From: Pseudomonadota bacterium
Lineage (GTDB): Bacteria; Pseudomonadota; Alphaproteobacteria; Caulobacterales; Caulobacteraceae
Assembly (NCBI GenBank): GCA_023433655.1
Contig: JAEYUE010000159.1
Coordinates: forward strand, 1-25,794
Reading direction: 5' to 3'
DNA: 25,794 nucleotides
Part shown: positions 1 to 7,433 of the stretch, in pieces
How positions within the stretch are numbered: position 1 is the stretch's first letter
Layout: each line of letters begins with the position of its first letter
Notes under the pieces: generated by a model
Seen by the model: the letters and a program-made list of their open reading frames with translations, nothing else
What the model was told of the DNA's origin: nothing
Databases searched by the model: none
Translations under genes and position numbers: made by a program

Positions 1-505
1 GGATAGGCCGCCGCCAGTTCGCCGGCCACGGTGGCCCCGCCTGAAACCCTACGACATCGGCGCGGGCGATCCCCATTTCGTCGAGCACCGCCAGAGCGTC
101 CTCCGCCAGGGTTGTCAGATGATACGCCAGGGGGGGGGGCTCTCCGGTCGCGAGAGCTCCGAATATCGCCGGCCAGTCCGGCGGACCGGCCTCGGTATGG
201 TGAGTGGAGCAACCGACGTCCCGCGCGTCGTAGACGATGGGCCGCAGGCCTTGCGCCTGCATCGCGTCGATCAGGGCGTCCGGCCACTGCGTCATCTGCT
301 GGTCGGTACCTCCGACCAGGAGGACCGGACGTCCGTCTGCAGGCCCGAGATCGCGATAGGCCAGACGGGCGTCCCGCACCGACACCCGACTGGACGTTTC
401 AGCCGCACAGACTTCCGCCGCCATGGCGACGATCGGCCCCTCGGCTGCCGGAGAGACGGCAAGGGTGAGAGAAAAAAAGGCGTCGGCCAGCATCGCCGTC
501 TCCAT
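1..505 (-). pseudogene. alpha/beta-hydrolase, frameshifted and cut by the window edge
   Basis: Read on the minus strand from an ATG at 505, this encodes a typical alpha/beta-hydrolase N-terminal half: the stretch VSVRDARLAYRDLG, an oxyanion-region VLLVGGTDQQMTQWPDAL, then VYDARDVGCSTHH. At the point where the nucleophile elbow should come (GFSGG), the frame breaks. The bases at 42-46 read as GFQAG and then nonsense, whereas adding one T to the TTT run (AAA at 44-46 on the plus strand) restores GFSGG followed by ATVAGELAAAY. The gene runs off the left end. A 10-base G tract (130-139) lies inside it but is in frame as written. The frameshift may be real decay or a single-base sequencing error; the fold assignment is fairly secure and the substrate is unknown. 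Confidence 0.7.
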
Positions 506-518
506 CTGTGTGTTGCAT

Positions 519-535
519 AGTGTGTATCGCACACT
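519..535. promoter_or_regulatory. inverted repeat, candidate repressor operator
   Basis: AGTGTG-TATCG-CACACT is a perfect 6-bp inverted repeat with a 5-bp spacer. It lies 14 bases upstream of the minus-strand hydrolase start (505) and in the divergent gap before the GNAT gene. Size and position fit an operator for a dimeric TetR/PadR-like repressor, but no such regulator is encoded in the window, so the assignment is inference. Confidence 0.4.
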
Positions 536-625
536 TAAAGGGGAGGCAACCCTTTCGGGGGCTCGCCTGTCTCCGAGCAGCCGACGGGCGTGGAGGCTAT
601 GGTGTGGACAAGAGAGGGTTCCGAG

Positions 626-1234
626 GTGAGGCTTCTTTCCCAACGGGTGATCCTGCGCGACCTGACGCCTGCCGATGAAGCGGCTTTCGTCGCCTATCAA
701 ATGGATCGGCGGTACCTCGCTCTGTACGATCTCCCCCCTGACGAAGCCGGCCCTCGCGCCCTGTTCGACCGCTTCCTCAGGTGGCAGACCGAACAGCCCC
801 GCCTGAACCTGCAGTTGGGGGTCTTCGACGCCCGAACCTCGCGGCTCTGCGGCTGCGCCGGTCTCCGGCGCATTGTAGACAGATCCGATACCGCGGAGCT
901 GGGCATCGAGCTGGCGCCGGCCGATTGGGGCCGCTACCGGATAGCCCTCGATACGGCGATCTGCCTCGTCGACCATGGATTCCGCGAACTCGGGCTCGAC
1001 GCCATCGTCGGAACTACAGCGAGCGGAAACCGTCGGGTGGAGAAACTGGCGAGCCGGTTCGGCGCGACCCTCTCGGGTCGCCGAACCGGACCCGATTGGA
1101 TGCGCGCCAGAGGGTGGGAGGAGGTCGACTGGATCCTGCCCCGGGACGCGTGGCGGGGACGCCAGGTCAAGCAGGACGCTCTCTTCCAACGCCGGGCGGC
1201 CATCGCCGGAACCGGGCGCGGGCGCAGCCCTTGA
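626..1234 (+). CDS. GNAT family N-acetyltransferase (RimJ/RimL type)
   Basis: The protein of about 202 residues opens with the hallmark of RimJ/RimL-like acetyltransferases (LLSQRVILRDLTPADEAAF) and contains the central ELGIELAPADWGRY strand and an acetyl-CoA-binding region ending in TTASGNRRVEKLASRFGA, where the A.N....L..RFG pattern is the family signature. It should transfer an acetyl group from acetyl-CoA to an amine in the cytoplasm; the acceptor is not predictable. The frame is open from GTG 590; I prefer GTG 626 because the conserved fold starts there and AGAGAGGG sits about 8 bases upstream. GTG 602 behind GGAGG is the alternative. The C-terminal 25 residues are basic and not conserved-looking. 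It is divergent from the broken hydrolase gene. Confidence 0.8.
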   Translation: MRLLSQRVILRDLTPADEAAFVAYQMDRRYLALYDLPPDEAGPRALFDRFLRWQTEQPRLNLQLGVFDARTSRLCGCAGLRRIVDRSDTAELGIELAPADWGRYRIALDTAICLVDHGFRELGLDAIVGTTASGNRRVEKLASRFGATLSGRRTGPDWMRARGWEEVDWILPRDAWRGRQVKQDALFQRRAAIAGTGRGRSP

Positions 1235-1439
1235 AGGCGTGGCGCCGCGTCTCCATCAGGGCGCCGGTTCCCCAAGGCCCCTCCTGCGGAGCCGGCCAGA
1301 AGCAATCCGCATGGCGATCTCAAAGGGGCCTCGCCCCGGCGGCGCAATCGTTCAAGACCGCGATCATCCTCCCACCGCATATCGCACCGGAACTCCCATG
1401 CCCGGATTCCGAAGAGCGGGCCCTTACCAGAGAACCCAG

Positions 1440-2306
1440 ATGCTCGAACGATACAGACACACTCGAAGAGCCCCGCTCGTCGCCGCCATCGTCCTGGGGC
1501 TGACGTTTACGATGACCGCCCCTGCCGCCGTCGCGCAGACGGCGGCGGTCGAGAGCCCCGTGGTGATCGGACGGTCCTTCGCCCTCACGACCAGCATCAT
1601 GGACGGCCCTCGCGAACTCAACGTCTGGCTTCCCCCCGGCTATGAAGATAGCGACGCTCGCTATCCGGTGCTCTACCTGCTCGACGGCGGTCAGGCGCAG
1701 GACTTCCATCATATCTCGGGCCTGGCCCAACTGGGGACCGTCAACGGCGCCACGCGTGACGTCATCGTGGTGGGAATCGCCTCGGTCGACCGGCGCAACG
1801 AACTGGCCCTGCCGACACGGGATCCAGACCTCATCGAACTATACCCGACCCAAGGGCAGTCCGACCGGTTTCGCCGGTTCGTCGCCGAGGAAGTCCTGCC
1901 GTTCATCGAGGGACGGTTGCGCACCAGCGGCGAGAACGTCCTGATGGGCGAGTCGCTCGCCGGCCTGTTCGTGGTCGAAACATTCCTCAAGGAGCCCCGG
2001 CTGTTCGACGCCTATGTCGCCGTCAGTCCCAGCCTCTGGTGGGACGGGGGCGACCTCGCGCGCCAGGCGGAAGCGCACCTGCGGGCCCATCCGGACACGC
2101 CCCGCAGCCTCATGCTGACGATCGCCGGCGAAGGCGGGGAGATGCAGGCGGCGATGGACGATCTGGTGGCGGGATTGCGCCGCCACGCATCCCCCAGCCT
2201 GGCCTGGAGCTATCGCCCGCGCCCCGAGGAGAGTCACGCCACAACCTACCATGGCGCTGCGCTTGATGCCTTCCGGGAGCTCTTCGCGGTGCCAGACGAC
2301 CAGTGA
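1440..2306 (+). CDS. exported alpha/beta-hydrolase, esterase D/Fes-like family
   Basis: 288 residues. An N-terminal signal peptide (basic RYRHTRR, hydrophobic core, cleavage near AAVAQ) points to the periplasm. The mature part is a putative esterase of the PF00756 type: ELNVWLPPGYEDSDARYPV and LYLLDGGQ near the start, DVIVVGIAS, and the nucleophile elbow GESLAG with Ser172. A late His in EESHATTYH (about residue 270) is the likely catalytic base. Relatives hydrolyse ester bonds of siderophores, formylglutathione or acylated substrates; the exact one cannot be told. The frame stays open upstream to 975, but ATG 1440 puts the signal peptide at the N-terminus; ATG 1398 would add 14 residues. Nothing suggests an operon with the GNAT gene 200 bases upstream. 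Confidence 0.85.
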   Translation: MLERYRHTRRAPLVAAIVLGLTFTMTAPAAVAQTAAVESPVVIGRSFALTTSIMDGPRELNVWLPPGYEDSDARYPVLYLLDGGQAQDFHHISGLAQLGTVNGATRDVIVVGIASVDRRNELALPTRDPDLIELYPTQGQSDRFRRFVAEEVLPFIEGRLRTSGENVLMGESLAGLFVVETFLKEPRLFDAYVAVSPSLWWDGGDLARQAEAHLRAHPDTPRSLMLTIAGEGGEMQAAMDDLVAGLRRHASPSLAWSYRPRPEESHATTYHGAALDAFRELFAVPDDQ

Positions 2307-2695
2307 CGGTCCCTTTGCAAAACTGCGCCACGGCCGCTTTCCGCCGCGCTCCTCCGAATCCAACCTTCCGCGGACGGCCCGACCCCCTTTCCATGAATCT
2401 GAGGTTCGGACATCCGAATCGTTCCGGGTGCGCCATTTTCTTCAACCTGATCAATAAGTTTTGCGAGGCCCAGCGTTCACTTGGGCGGTGAGAACTATTT
2501 TGGGGCATATGGGGCACACGACGTCTCCGTCTGTGCGCCCGCTTTCGCCCCGTTTCATATCGTTGCGTCGTAGTGGATCGGCGGTCGCCCATGGCATTCG
2601 GCTCGCATCTGCCGCGTCCTGGTCCGAACGACGGACTCCCCGGCGCACAGATCTTTGGTCGCCAGCCGGGTTTGACGCCGCCCGCTCCTCCGATC
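2307..2695. other. gene-free stretch containing the tRNA-like half
   Basis: No reading frame here looks like a protein. The notable content is the tRNA-like segment at 2391-2435, followed by a comparatively AT-rich run (2436-2515) with a small GCCCA/TGGGC stem-loop. It separates the esterase from the excalibur remnant. Confidence 0.5.
2391..2435 (+). other. tRNA-Arg 3'-half-like fragment, candidate attachment site remnant
   Basis: The 45 bases align without gaps to the 3' half of an alphaproteobacterial tRNA-Arg(ACG) as I remember it, about 32 of 45 identical. They begin at the anticodon loop and end in CGGGTGC-G-CCA. The AATCTG anticodon-stem strand is present. The T arm reads GGACA-TCCGAAT-CGTTC, where four of five stem pairs hold (one G-T); G53 and T55 are changed. 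There is no 5' half upstream. A duplicate from anticodon loop to CCA is what tyrosine integrases leave at island ends. It is not a functional tRNA gene. The same bases hold a palindrome (TTCGGA-CA-TCCGAA), so an operator is a possible alternative. Confidence 0.5.
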
Positions 2696-3061
2696 TCAGC
2701 GCGCGGCCGTCACGCAGAGCACTTCACATGGTTGGCCATCGCCAGTGTCGTCCAGGGACCCCATTCCGCAGCGCCGCAGATAGAGGTGCGCTTCCGCACA
2801 CGAGGTCATCGGCGGCAGAAGCGGACACTGGTGATGCACGCGCGCCCATACTCCGTACGCTCCGACGCTGTAGTACCAGCCCTGATTCACCCCCGCGTCG
2901 GCGATCTGCCGGCCTGGATGATCCACGACATGATCGCCCAAGGCGGCGAATCCGTCGCAGTCCTGACGCTCGAACGGGCTGCTTATCGACGGCGAGCTGA
3001 GTTGGCCGGAGAGTGGGGTCTGGCCGCACCGGCGTCGCCGGTTCGTGGCGTGGATCCAGAA
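2696..3061 (-). pseudogene. excalibur calcium-binding-domain protein, N-terminally truncated remnant
   Basis: A minus-strand frame open for about 121 codons ends in MTSCAEAHLYLRRCGMG followed by LDDTGDGQPCEVLC. This matches the excalibur motif (C..A..YL..CG...LDGDGDG.PCE.LC), a small cysteine-rich Ca-binding domain found at the ends of secreted proteins. The preceding part, GWYYSVGAYGVWARVHHQCP, is aromatic and cysteine-containing like an extracytoplasmic protein. No ATG or GTG start exists; the only start is a TTG at 2941 with no ribosome binding site, there is no signal peptide, and a stop at 3062-3064 closes the frame upstream. The metal loop is imperfect (DDTGDG). I read it as the tail of a decayed gene; a short TTG-started protein is the alternative. 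Confidence 0.45.
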
Positions 3062-3421
3062 TCAACCCAAATTAGCAGAGCGGGCAGGCGTGCCTGAACA
3101 TCTGGCGGCGCGAGCGCCACTCGATCGCCCTGACGATCGTGGAGGGGCTCGTCGGGAGGACCGACCGGCCGAGAGGGAAGCCTGATCACACGCCTCTCGG
3201 CGCCCGAGCCAGGCGGAGAAGTTCCCGGCAATATCGCGGAGCTAGACAAGTCCAGGGGAGGGGGCCCGCACCCACCCGAACGTGGCCCACGACCTGCATA
3301 TCTTGACAGCGCAGGCGCAGCGACCGGTGCAAGCTCACCGATCCGGAGCGGCCTGCTGCGGCGCCGCTGCACCCCTAGGGGCCGAAAAAACGGCGCCACC
3401 ACTGACGCCAGGAGACGGCAC
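3062..3421. other. gene-free stretch upstream of the serine hydrolase
   Basis: Frames here are short and show no recognisable domain. The only features noted are TTGACAGCG at 3303-3311, a -35-like element 118 bases before the next start codon, and the ribosome binding site of the downstream gene (GGAG near 3411). Confidence 0.4.
3303..3311 (+). promoter_or_regulatory. TTGACAGCG, -35-like element
   Basis: TTGACAGCG resembles the -35 of housekeeping promoters of Caulobacter type (TTGACGS). The same TGACAGCG core recurs at 6307, 7324 and 14239. The -10 region is only a loose match (GCAAGC near 3329). Confidence 0.3.
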
Positions 3422-4537
3422 GTGATCACCGGACTTGTTCTCGCCCTGACCTGCCCGGCCTTTCTGGAGCTCCGTGCGATCGAGCAGCGGGAGGCGGCCC
3501 AGAGGCTCGTCGATGGGATACCAGAGCCGGCGGCATTCGTGGTGCTCGGGGCCGGTGTCGAGCAACCGTATGGTGTCGCCTCCGGCGAGGCCGATCCAGT
3601 ATCGGGCCGGCCGCTTTCGCCGGAAACACCCGTGCGCATCGCCTCGAACACCAAGACCTTCGTCGCGGCGACCTTGCTCAGGATGTACGAGCGCGGAGAG
3701 ATTGATCTCGACGCCTCCATCGTCGAACTGGCCGATCCGGACCATCTCGCAATCCTCCGACGGGACGGATATCGCGTCGAAAACATCACGATCCGACATC
3801 TTCTGAGCCATAGCGCCGGCATCTACGATCAGGGCTCGGACCCCCGGTTCATCCCCGCCGTCCTTGCGAACCCCGCCCGGCGCTGGTCCCGCGCCGAGTT
3901 GCTGGCTCTGGCGACGGAATACGGAGATCCGCTTTCGGAACCCGGCTCCGCCTACGCCTATTCCGACGCGGGCTACATTCTCCTCGGCGGCATCGTCGAA
4001 AGACAGTCAGGTCTGCCGCTGGCGGCGGCGGTTCGACTGCTGCTGGATTTCGAGAAGATCGGCCTTGCCTCCGCCTGGTGGGAATCGATCGAACGCCCCC
4101 CGGCCGAAGCTGAACCCCGGGCCCGCCAGTTCCTTCGCGGCGTGGATGGCACGGACGTTGATCCGTCCTATGACCTGTACGGGGGAGGAGGATTGGTCAT
4201 GTCCGCCCGGGACCTGGCGACGTTCATGGCGGCCCTTATGGAGGGACGGGTGTTCGATCGTCCGGAGACGCTCGCCCTCATGCTCGAGGCCGGCCCCCAT
4301 CAGGGGTCGGACCGTTACCGGATGGGTCTGCAGGCCAAGGTCTATGACGGAGTCACCATCTACTACCATAGCGGATTCTGGGGCACAGGCGTCTACTACA
4401 ACCCAGTCAATCGCCGGGCCGCCGCCGGCGTAACGACCGAGCAGTTGGCGTTCAGACAGGACGTCGTGCCTGTGATCGAGACCATGCTTGGGCTCACGCC
4501 TTCCGACGGCTCATGCCGCGAGCCGCCCGCGGGCTGA
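3422..4537 (+). CDS. serine hydrolase, class C beta-lactamase/penicillin-binding-protein-like
   Basis: 371 residues. The three active-site motifs of the beta-lactamase (PF00144) superfamily are present and well spaced: S75-x-x-K78 in ASNTKTF, Y180-S-D in YAYSDAGY, and H316-S-G replacing KTG. The region IRHLLSHSAGIYD is the typical family helix. Such proteins are D-alanyl-D-alanine carboxypeptidases, esterases or peptidases as often as true beta-lactamases; the HSG third motif and YSD instead of YAN argue against a classical AmpC. The start is GTG 3422 with GGAG about 7 bases upstream. A short hydrophobic leader (ITGLVLALTCPAF) suggests export, though it lacks a clear basic n-region. It is a single gene followed by a convergent relic. 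Confidence 0.85.
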   Translation: MITGLVLALTCPAFLELRAIEQREAAQRLVDGIPEPAAFVVLGAGVEQPYGVASGEADPVSGRPLSPETPVRIASNTKTFVAATLLRMYERGEIDLDASIVELADPDHLAILRRDGYRVENITIRHLLSHSAGIYDQGSDPRFIPAVLANPARRWSRAELLALATEYGDPLSEPGSAYAYSDAGYILLGGIVERQSGLPLAAAVRLLLDFEKIGLASAWWESIERPPAEAEPRARQFLRGVDGTDVDPSYDLYGGGGLVMSARDLATFMAALMEGRVFDRPETLALMLEAGPHQGSDRYRMGLQAKVYDGVTIYYHSGFWGTGVYYNPVNRRAAAGVTTEQLAFRQDVVPVIETMLGLTPSDGSCREPPAG

Positions 4538-4606
4538 CCGTCCGGCAGCCCCCCGCAGCCCCTTACCTCAAGCCGGATCGCACAGCTCCCCTCTGGGACG
4601 GTCTGA

Positions 4607-5400
4607 TCAAGGCGAGCGCTCGCCGGCCGCCCAGGCCGAGACGCGATGGACCACCCGGTATCGGAGAGGGCCGCCCTCCGGGTCAGCCGCAGGGGCGATC
4701 GGCCGCCCAATGCAGGACGAACTCGGTTTCGAGAGCGTCTTCCCCGCCCGCACCACCGAGTAGCCGTGCCCGCCCACGTCGATGGAGGGGATGTAAGGCG
4801 AGGGATCCGGATTGCTCAGCGACCCGCCCCGTTCAAGGTTTCCGGTGCGGACGTACTCGAGTGCGGTCTGCACGCCATGCTTCATGGTGAGACTCAATCG
4901 GACGCGCGCGTCCTGGATATCCCGGTCGCCCGGTAGGTCGTGCCGTAGCCCCCGAGGTCGGTCGGCACATGGAAGTCCCCGATCCAGCGGGTTTTCAGCA
5001 CACTGCCGATGCCAACGATCGTCCGGCCCCTCCGCGTGGCGACCTCGTCCGGGTACTTCACCACATAGATGAGATCGCCGAGGTGAAGGACGACGTCTAG
5101 GTCATGCCCCGGGGCCGGCCTTCTCGCTCCCATCGCATTGTCGGTAGGCGTTCTGGAACCCTTCGTTGATGTTCTGACACGAAGCGAAGGCGATTCGTAC
5201 GGTCCGCGGGTCCACGGGAGCCGGGGCCCTCCGGGTCGGGCCCACCCGACTGCCGCGAAGCCCCATCCGACCCTCCGAAGTCATGCGGTCGTGGTCCCTC
5301 CCGGATCACTCCGACTATGCCAAAGTCGGACTCCCGGACCGCCACCTGAAGAAGATGACAGAGCCGCCCGCCCGCCGATGCTAGAGTGGGAAAGGCGTTC
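4607..5400 (-). pseudogene. PhoD-like alkaline phosphatase, multiply frameshifted with a large internal deletion
   Basis: Pieces of one PhoD-type phosphatase appear in order on the minus strand but in changing frames. They are an N-terminal beta-domain scrap (LQVAVRESDFG, about 5310-5345), VRIAFASCQNINEGFQNAYR (about 5150-5215), the metal-site strand DLDVVLHLGDLIY with IGDFHVPTDLGGYGTTYRA (about 4935-5110), then DRDIQDARVR fused almost directly to a C-terminal part (MKHGVQTALEYVRTGNLERG, IDVGGHGYSVVRA, GGPLRYRVVHR; 4640-4920). In intact relatives roughly 300 residues lie between DARVR and the C-terminal part, including WDNHE and the second metal-binding segment, so this cannot be active. At least four frame changes are needed. 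No intact copy is visible here. Confidence 0.75.
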
Positions 5401-5419
5401 ATCGACCGGAAAAAGCCCC

Positions 5420-5635
5420 ATGGCGAATGACGAAACTGCATTCGAATTTCCCCGCGACATCGGCAAGGCTGCCCGCCGGGTGCTGGCGCTGAACGGCCTT
5501 ACCCGTTTCGGCCCGTTGACCTCCGCCAAGGCCTCCGATCTGCTGAATCTGCACGGGATCGGGCCGAAGAGCATCCGCATCCTTCGCGCGGAGCTGGCGG
5601 AACGGGGGCAAACGTTCGCCGACGAGCGCGCTTGA
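5420..5635 (+). CDS. small helix-hairpin-helix protein
   Basis: 71 residues. The segment LTSAKASDLLNLHGIGPKSIRIL is a helix-hairpin-helix with its hairpin glycines in HGIGPK, as in the C-terminal domain of RNA polymerase alpha and in many small alphaproteobacterial proteins that are just one such domain. Non-sequence-specific DNA binding is the usual property, and the physiological role is unknown. ATG 5420 is chosen because the protein then has the normal single-domain length; the frame is open further upstream to 5138 but that part is antisense to the PhoD relic. It is followed 91 bases later by the DUF1579-like gene on the same strand. Confidence 0.75.
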   Translation: MANDETAFEFPRDIGKAARRVLALNGLTRFGPLTSAKASDLLNLHGIGPKSIRILRAELAERGQTFADERA

Positions 5636-5726
5636 CCGGCCCCCGCCGGAGACTGTGGCGAAGGGCTGTCGCGGATTGGACGGTCAGCGCCGCCGCCACA
5701 TGAAAATTGCAATCGAGGAGGGTGAC

Positions 5727-6221
5727 GTGACGGCGAGCGGCGGAAGAGGCGGTTTTGATTTCCTTCACGGTGACTGGACGGTCCGACACAGGCGGCTGGA
5801 CCGCTGGGGCTGTGGAAGCCGGCAATGGACCGAATCGGAAGGCGCCGCGCAGACACGGCCGCTCCTGGGTGGACTCTGCAATGTCGAGGAACACTGGATC
5901 AGCGGGCGGCCCTGCGGCGTCGCCTTGCGCAGCTTCGATCTCGCGGCCGGGCGCTGGTCCATCTACTGGGTGAACCCGGCGGACGGGCTTCTGGGAGAGC
6001 CGGTCCATGGCGGTTTCGACGGCGATCAAGGCTGGTTCGAGGGCGACGACCGGCACGAGGGACGCCCGGTCAAGGTCAGATTCCACTGGCGCCGGATCTC
6101 CTCGGACGCCGCAGACTGGACCCAGTTCTTCTCGTTCGACGGCGGCGAAACCTGGGAGGCGAATTGGATCATGGAGTTCCGACGGTTCTCGCCGACCGCC
6201 GACATTAAGCGGCGCGCCTGA
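5727..6221 (+). CDS. DUF1579-like hypothetical protein
   Basis: 164 residues, no signal peptide or membrane segment. The pattern FDFLHGDWTVRHRRL, then a glycine-led core (LLGGLCNVEEHW), ALRSFDLAAGRWSIYWV and FDGGETWEANW is that of DUF1579/lipocalin-like beta-barrel proteins, which have no assigned biochemical role. Start choice: GTG 5727 sits 5 bases after GGAGG (within GAGGAGGG at 5715-5722) and gives the usual short N-terminus; ATG 5700 is in frame but has no ribosome binding site. It is cytoplasmic. A strong hairpin follows 30 bases after the stop. Confidence 0.7.
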   Translation: MTASGGRGGFDFLHGDWTVRHRRLDRWGCGSRQWTESEGAAQTRPLLGGLCNVEEHWISGRPCGVALRSFDLAAGRWSIYWVNPADGLLGEPVHGGFDGDQGWFEGDDRHEGRPVKVRFHWRRISSDAADWTQFFSFDGGETWEANWIMEFRRFSPTADIKRRA

Positions 6222-6485
6222 CCCAAGCGAGGCGGCGTGCGCATCAACATACCTGGCCCCCGAACCGGGGGCAGGGCGGACCCTACGCGCCGCGACAGAA
6301 ATATCCTGACAGCGCGACCCAGCCGTTTGGTCGATTGTCAGCGGGTGCAAAGCGTCCGGATCACTGGCTGTAGAAGGCGGCGACCCTCGGCGCCCGGATT
6401 GCAAGACCGGCGCGGGACGACGTTCCCACCCTCCATCACGGCCCGCCGGCCGCTCGATTTCCAGATCGCCTGAGGGCGCCTCCCG
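6222..6485. other. non-coding stretch with hairpin and TGACAGCG
   Basis: It contains the hairpin at 6252-6275 and TGACAGCGCGAC at 6307-6318. I see no supported gene, and the TGACAGCG copy here has no start codon at the distance seen for the other three. Confidence 0.4.
6252..6275 (+). terminator. strong hairpin downstream of the DUF1579-like gene
   Basis: CCTG-GCCCCCG-AAC-CGGGGGC-AGG folds into a 7-bp GC stem with a 3-base loop, extended by an outer CCT/AGG after a bulge. It lies 30 bases past the stop at 6221. There is no T run, so a factor-assisted or 3'-end-protecting hairpin is as likely as an intrinsic terminator. Confidence 0.4.
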
Positions 6486-6994
6486 TCACCTCAGGCCCGG
6501 CCTTCGCGCCGGCTTCCCAGCCGAGGACCGCCGGCGGCCCGCCGTCCAGGAGGTCGAGGCGACCGAGCGGTGCGTCGGCCATACTCCGCGCACGTCTCCG
6601 GCAGGTTCAGGAAATCCCGGCGGGCTCGCCGCAGCATCAGGACTCCAACGATGAGAACACTCGTCCTTTCCACCGTCCTCGCCCTCCCTCCGTCTTCCAG
6701 CCCTGAGATGAGACCGGCCCGGCGGCCCATCGAGCCGTAGTTTCTGCGTCTGCAGCGGCCGGCGCCCCGCCACGAAGGCGAGCTTCCGGTCATCGAGCCG
6801 GGCCCGGATTTCGCCCGGCTCCAGCAGCGGCCGATCGACCGCCGGCCGGGATCCGCCGCGACCCCGCCCCATGACCCCCCGAACATAACCCCTGATCCGA
6901 TCTCCGTGCTCCGCCCGAGGTAGGCGACGTGTCTTACGAGCGCGTCGGCCCGCACGGTCCCTCTTCCGGCGTGGCGAGGGACCAGCGCCTTCAT
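6486..6994 (-). pseudogene. conjugation-gene remnant (TraG/VirD4 C-terminus-like, possible relaxase scrap)
   Basis: On the minus strand about 6715-6850 reads RPLLEPGEIRARL, DDRKLAFVAGRRPL and QTQKLRLDGPP. This is the order seen at the C-terminus of TraG/VirD4 coupling proteins (RPLL.P.E...L....V..V.G..P....K.RY). Just upstream in another frame (6910-6994) KALVPRHAGRGTVRAD with VRHVAYLGR resembles the N-terminal part of VirD2/DUF3363-type relaxases, which often precede traG in alphaproteobacterial conjugative elements. The relaxase reading is weak. No complete domain, Walker motif or relaxase tyrosine/histidine cluster survives. It is a relic at best and chance similarity in GC-rich DNA cannot be excluded. 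Confidence 0.35.
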
Positions 6995-7433
6995 CTGCGG
7001 CGCGCTGACAGGCCCCCCCCCCGGCTGCTCGCCAAGCCGTCCACCTCTCCGCAGCTCACGGTCCAGCTCTCCCGACAGAGACGGTCACGGGTGTTCCGAG
7101 GATCCGACAGCATCACTTGTTCCTCCACGCTGGACGGACGGCCACCGGCCGATCCGCTCGGCTCGGGTCCACGCGAGCCTCGGTCCTGATGGGGGGACAG
7201 CTCGCCGGGCTCTAATGACCAGATCGCACCGAGACGACGGCTATCAGGGCCGTTAGAGCCTCTGCGAAGGTCATTCGAGCCACCACGCGTGCGACAGGGT
7301 AGCTGCGACCTTACTGACTTTCCTGACAGCGGAGGCGGGCATGTCGGCCGAGTGTCCGCTCAGGCGTCGGCCACATTGCGCGGTCGCCTCGCCGAATCCG
7401 AACGACTCCAGCCGTCACACAGAAAGTCACAGC
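6995..7433. other. non-coding stretch with a 10-base C tract
   Basis: No supported gene. It holds a 10-C run (7013-7022) and TGACAGCG at 7324-7331, 110 bases before the NTF2-like start. Confidence 0.35.

Noticed and set aside
975..1439. N-terminal extension of the esterase frame
   Set aside because: It overlaps the GNAT gene, has shadow-like composition, and would bury the signal peptide that starts at 1440.
2461..3097. Plus-strand frames of 174 and 179 codons
   Set aside because: Weak third-position bias and no motif; the excalibur motif on the minus strand is the better reading of this DNA.
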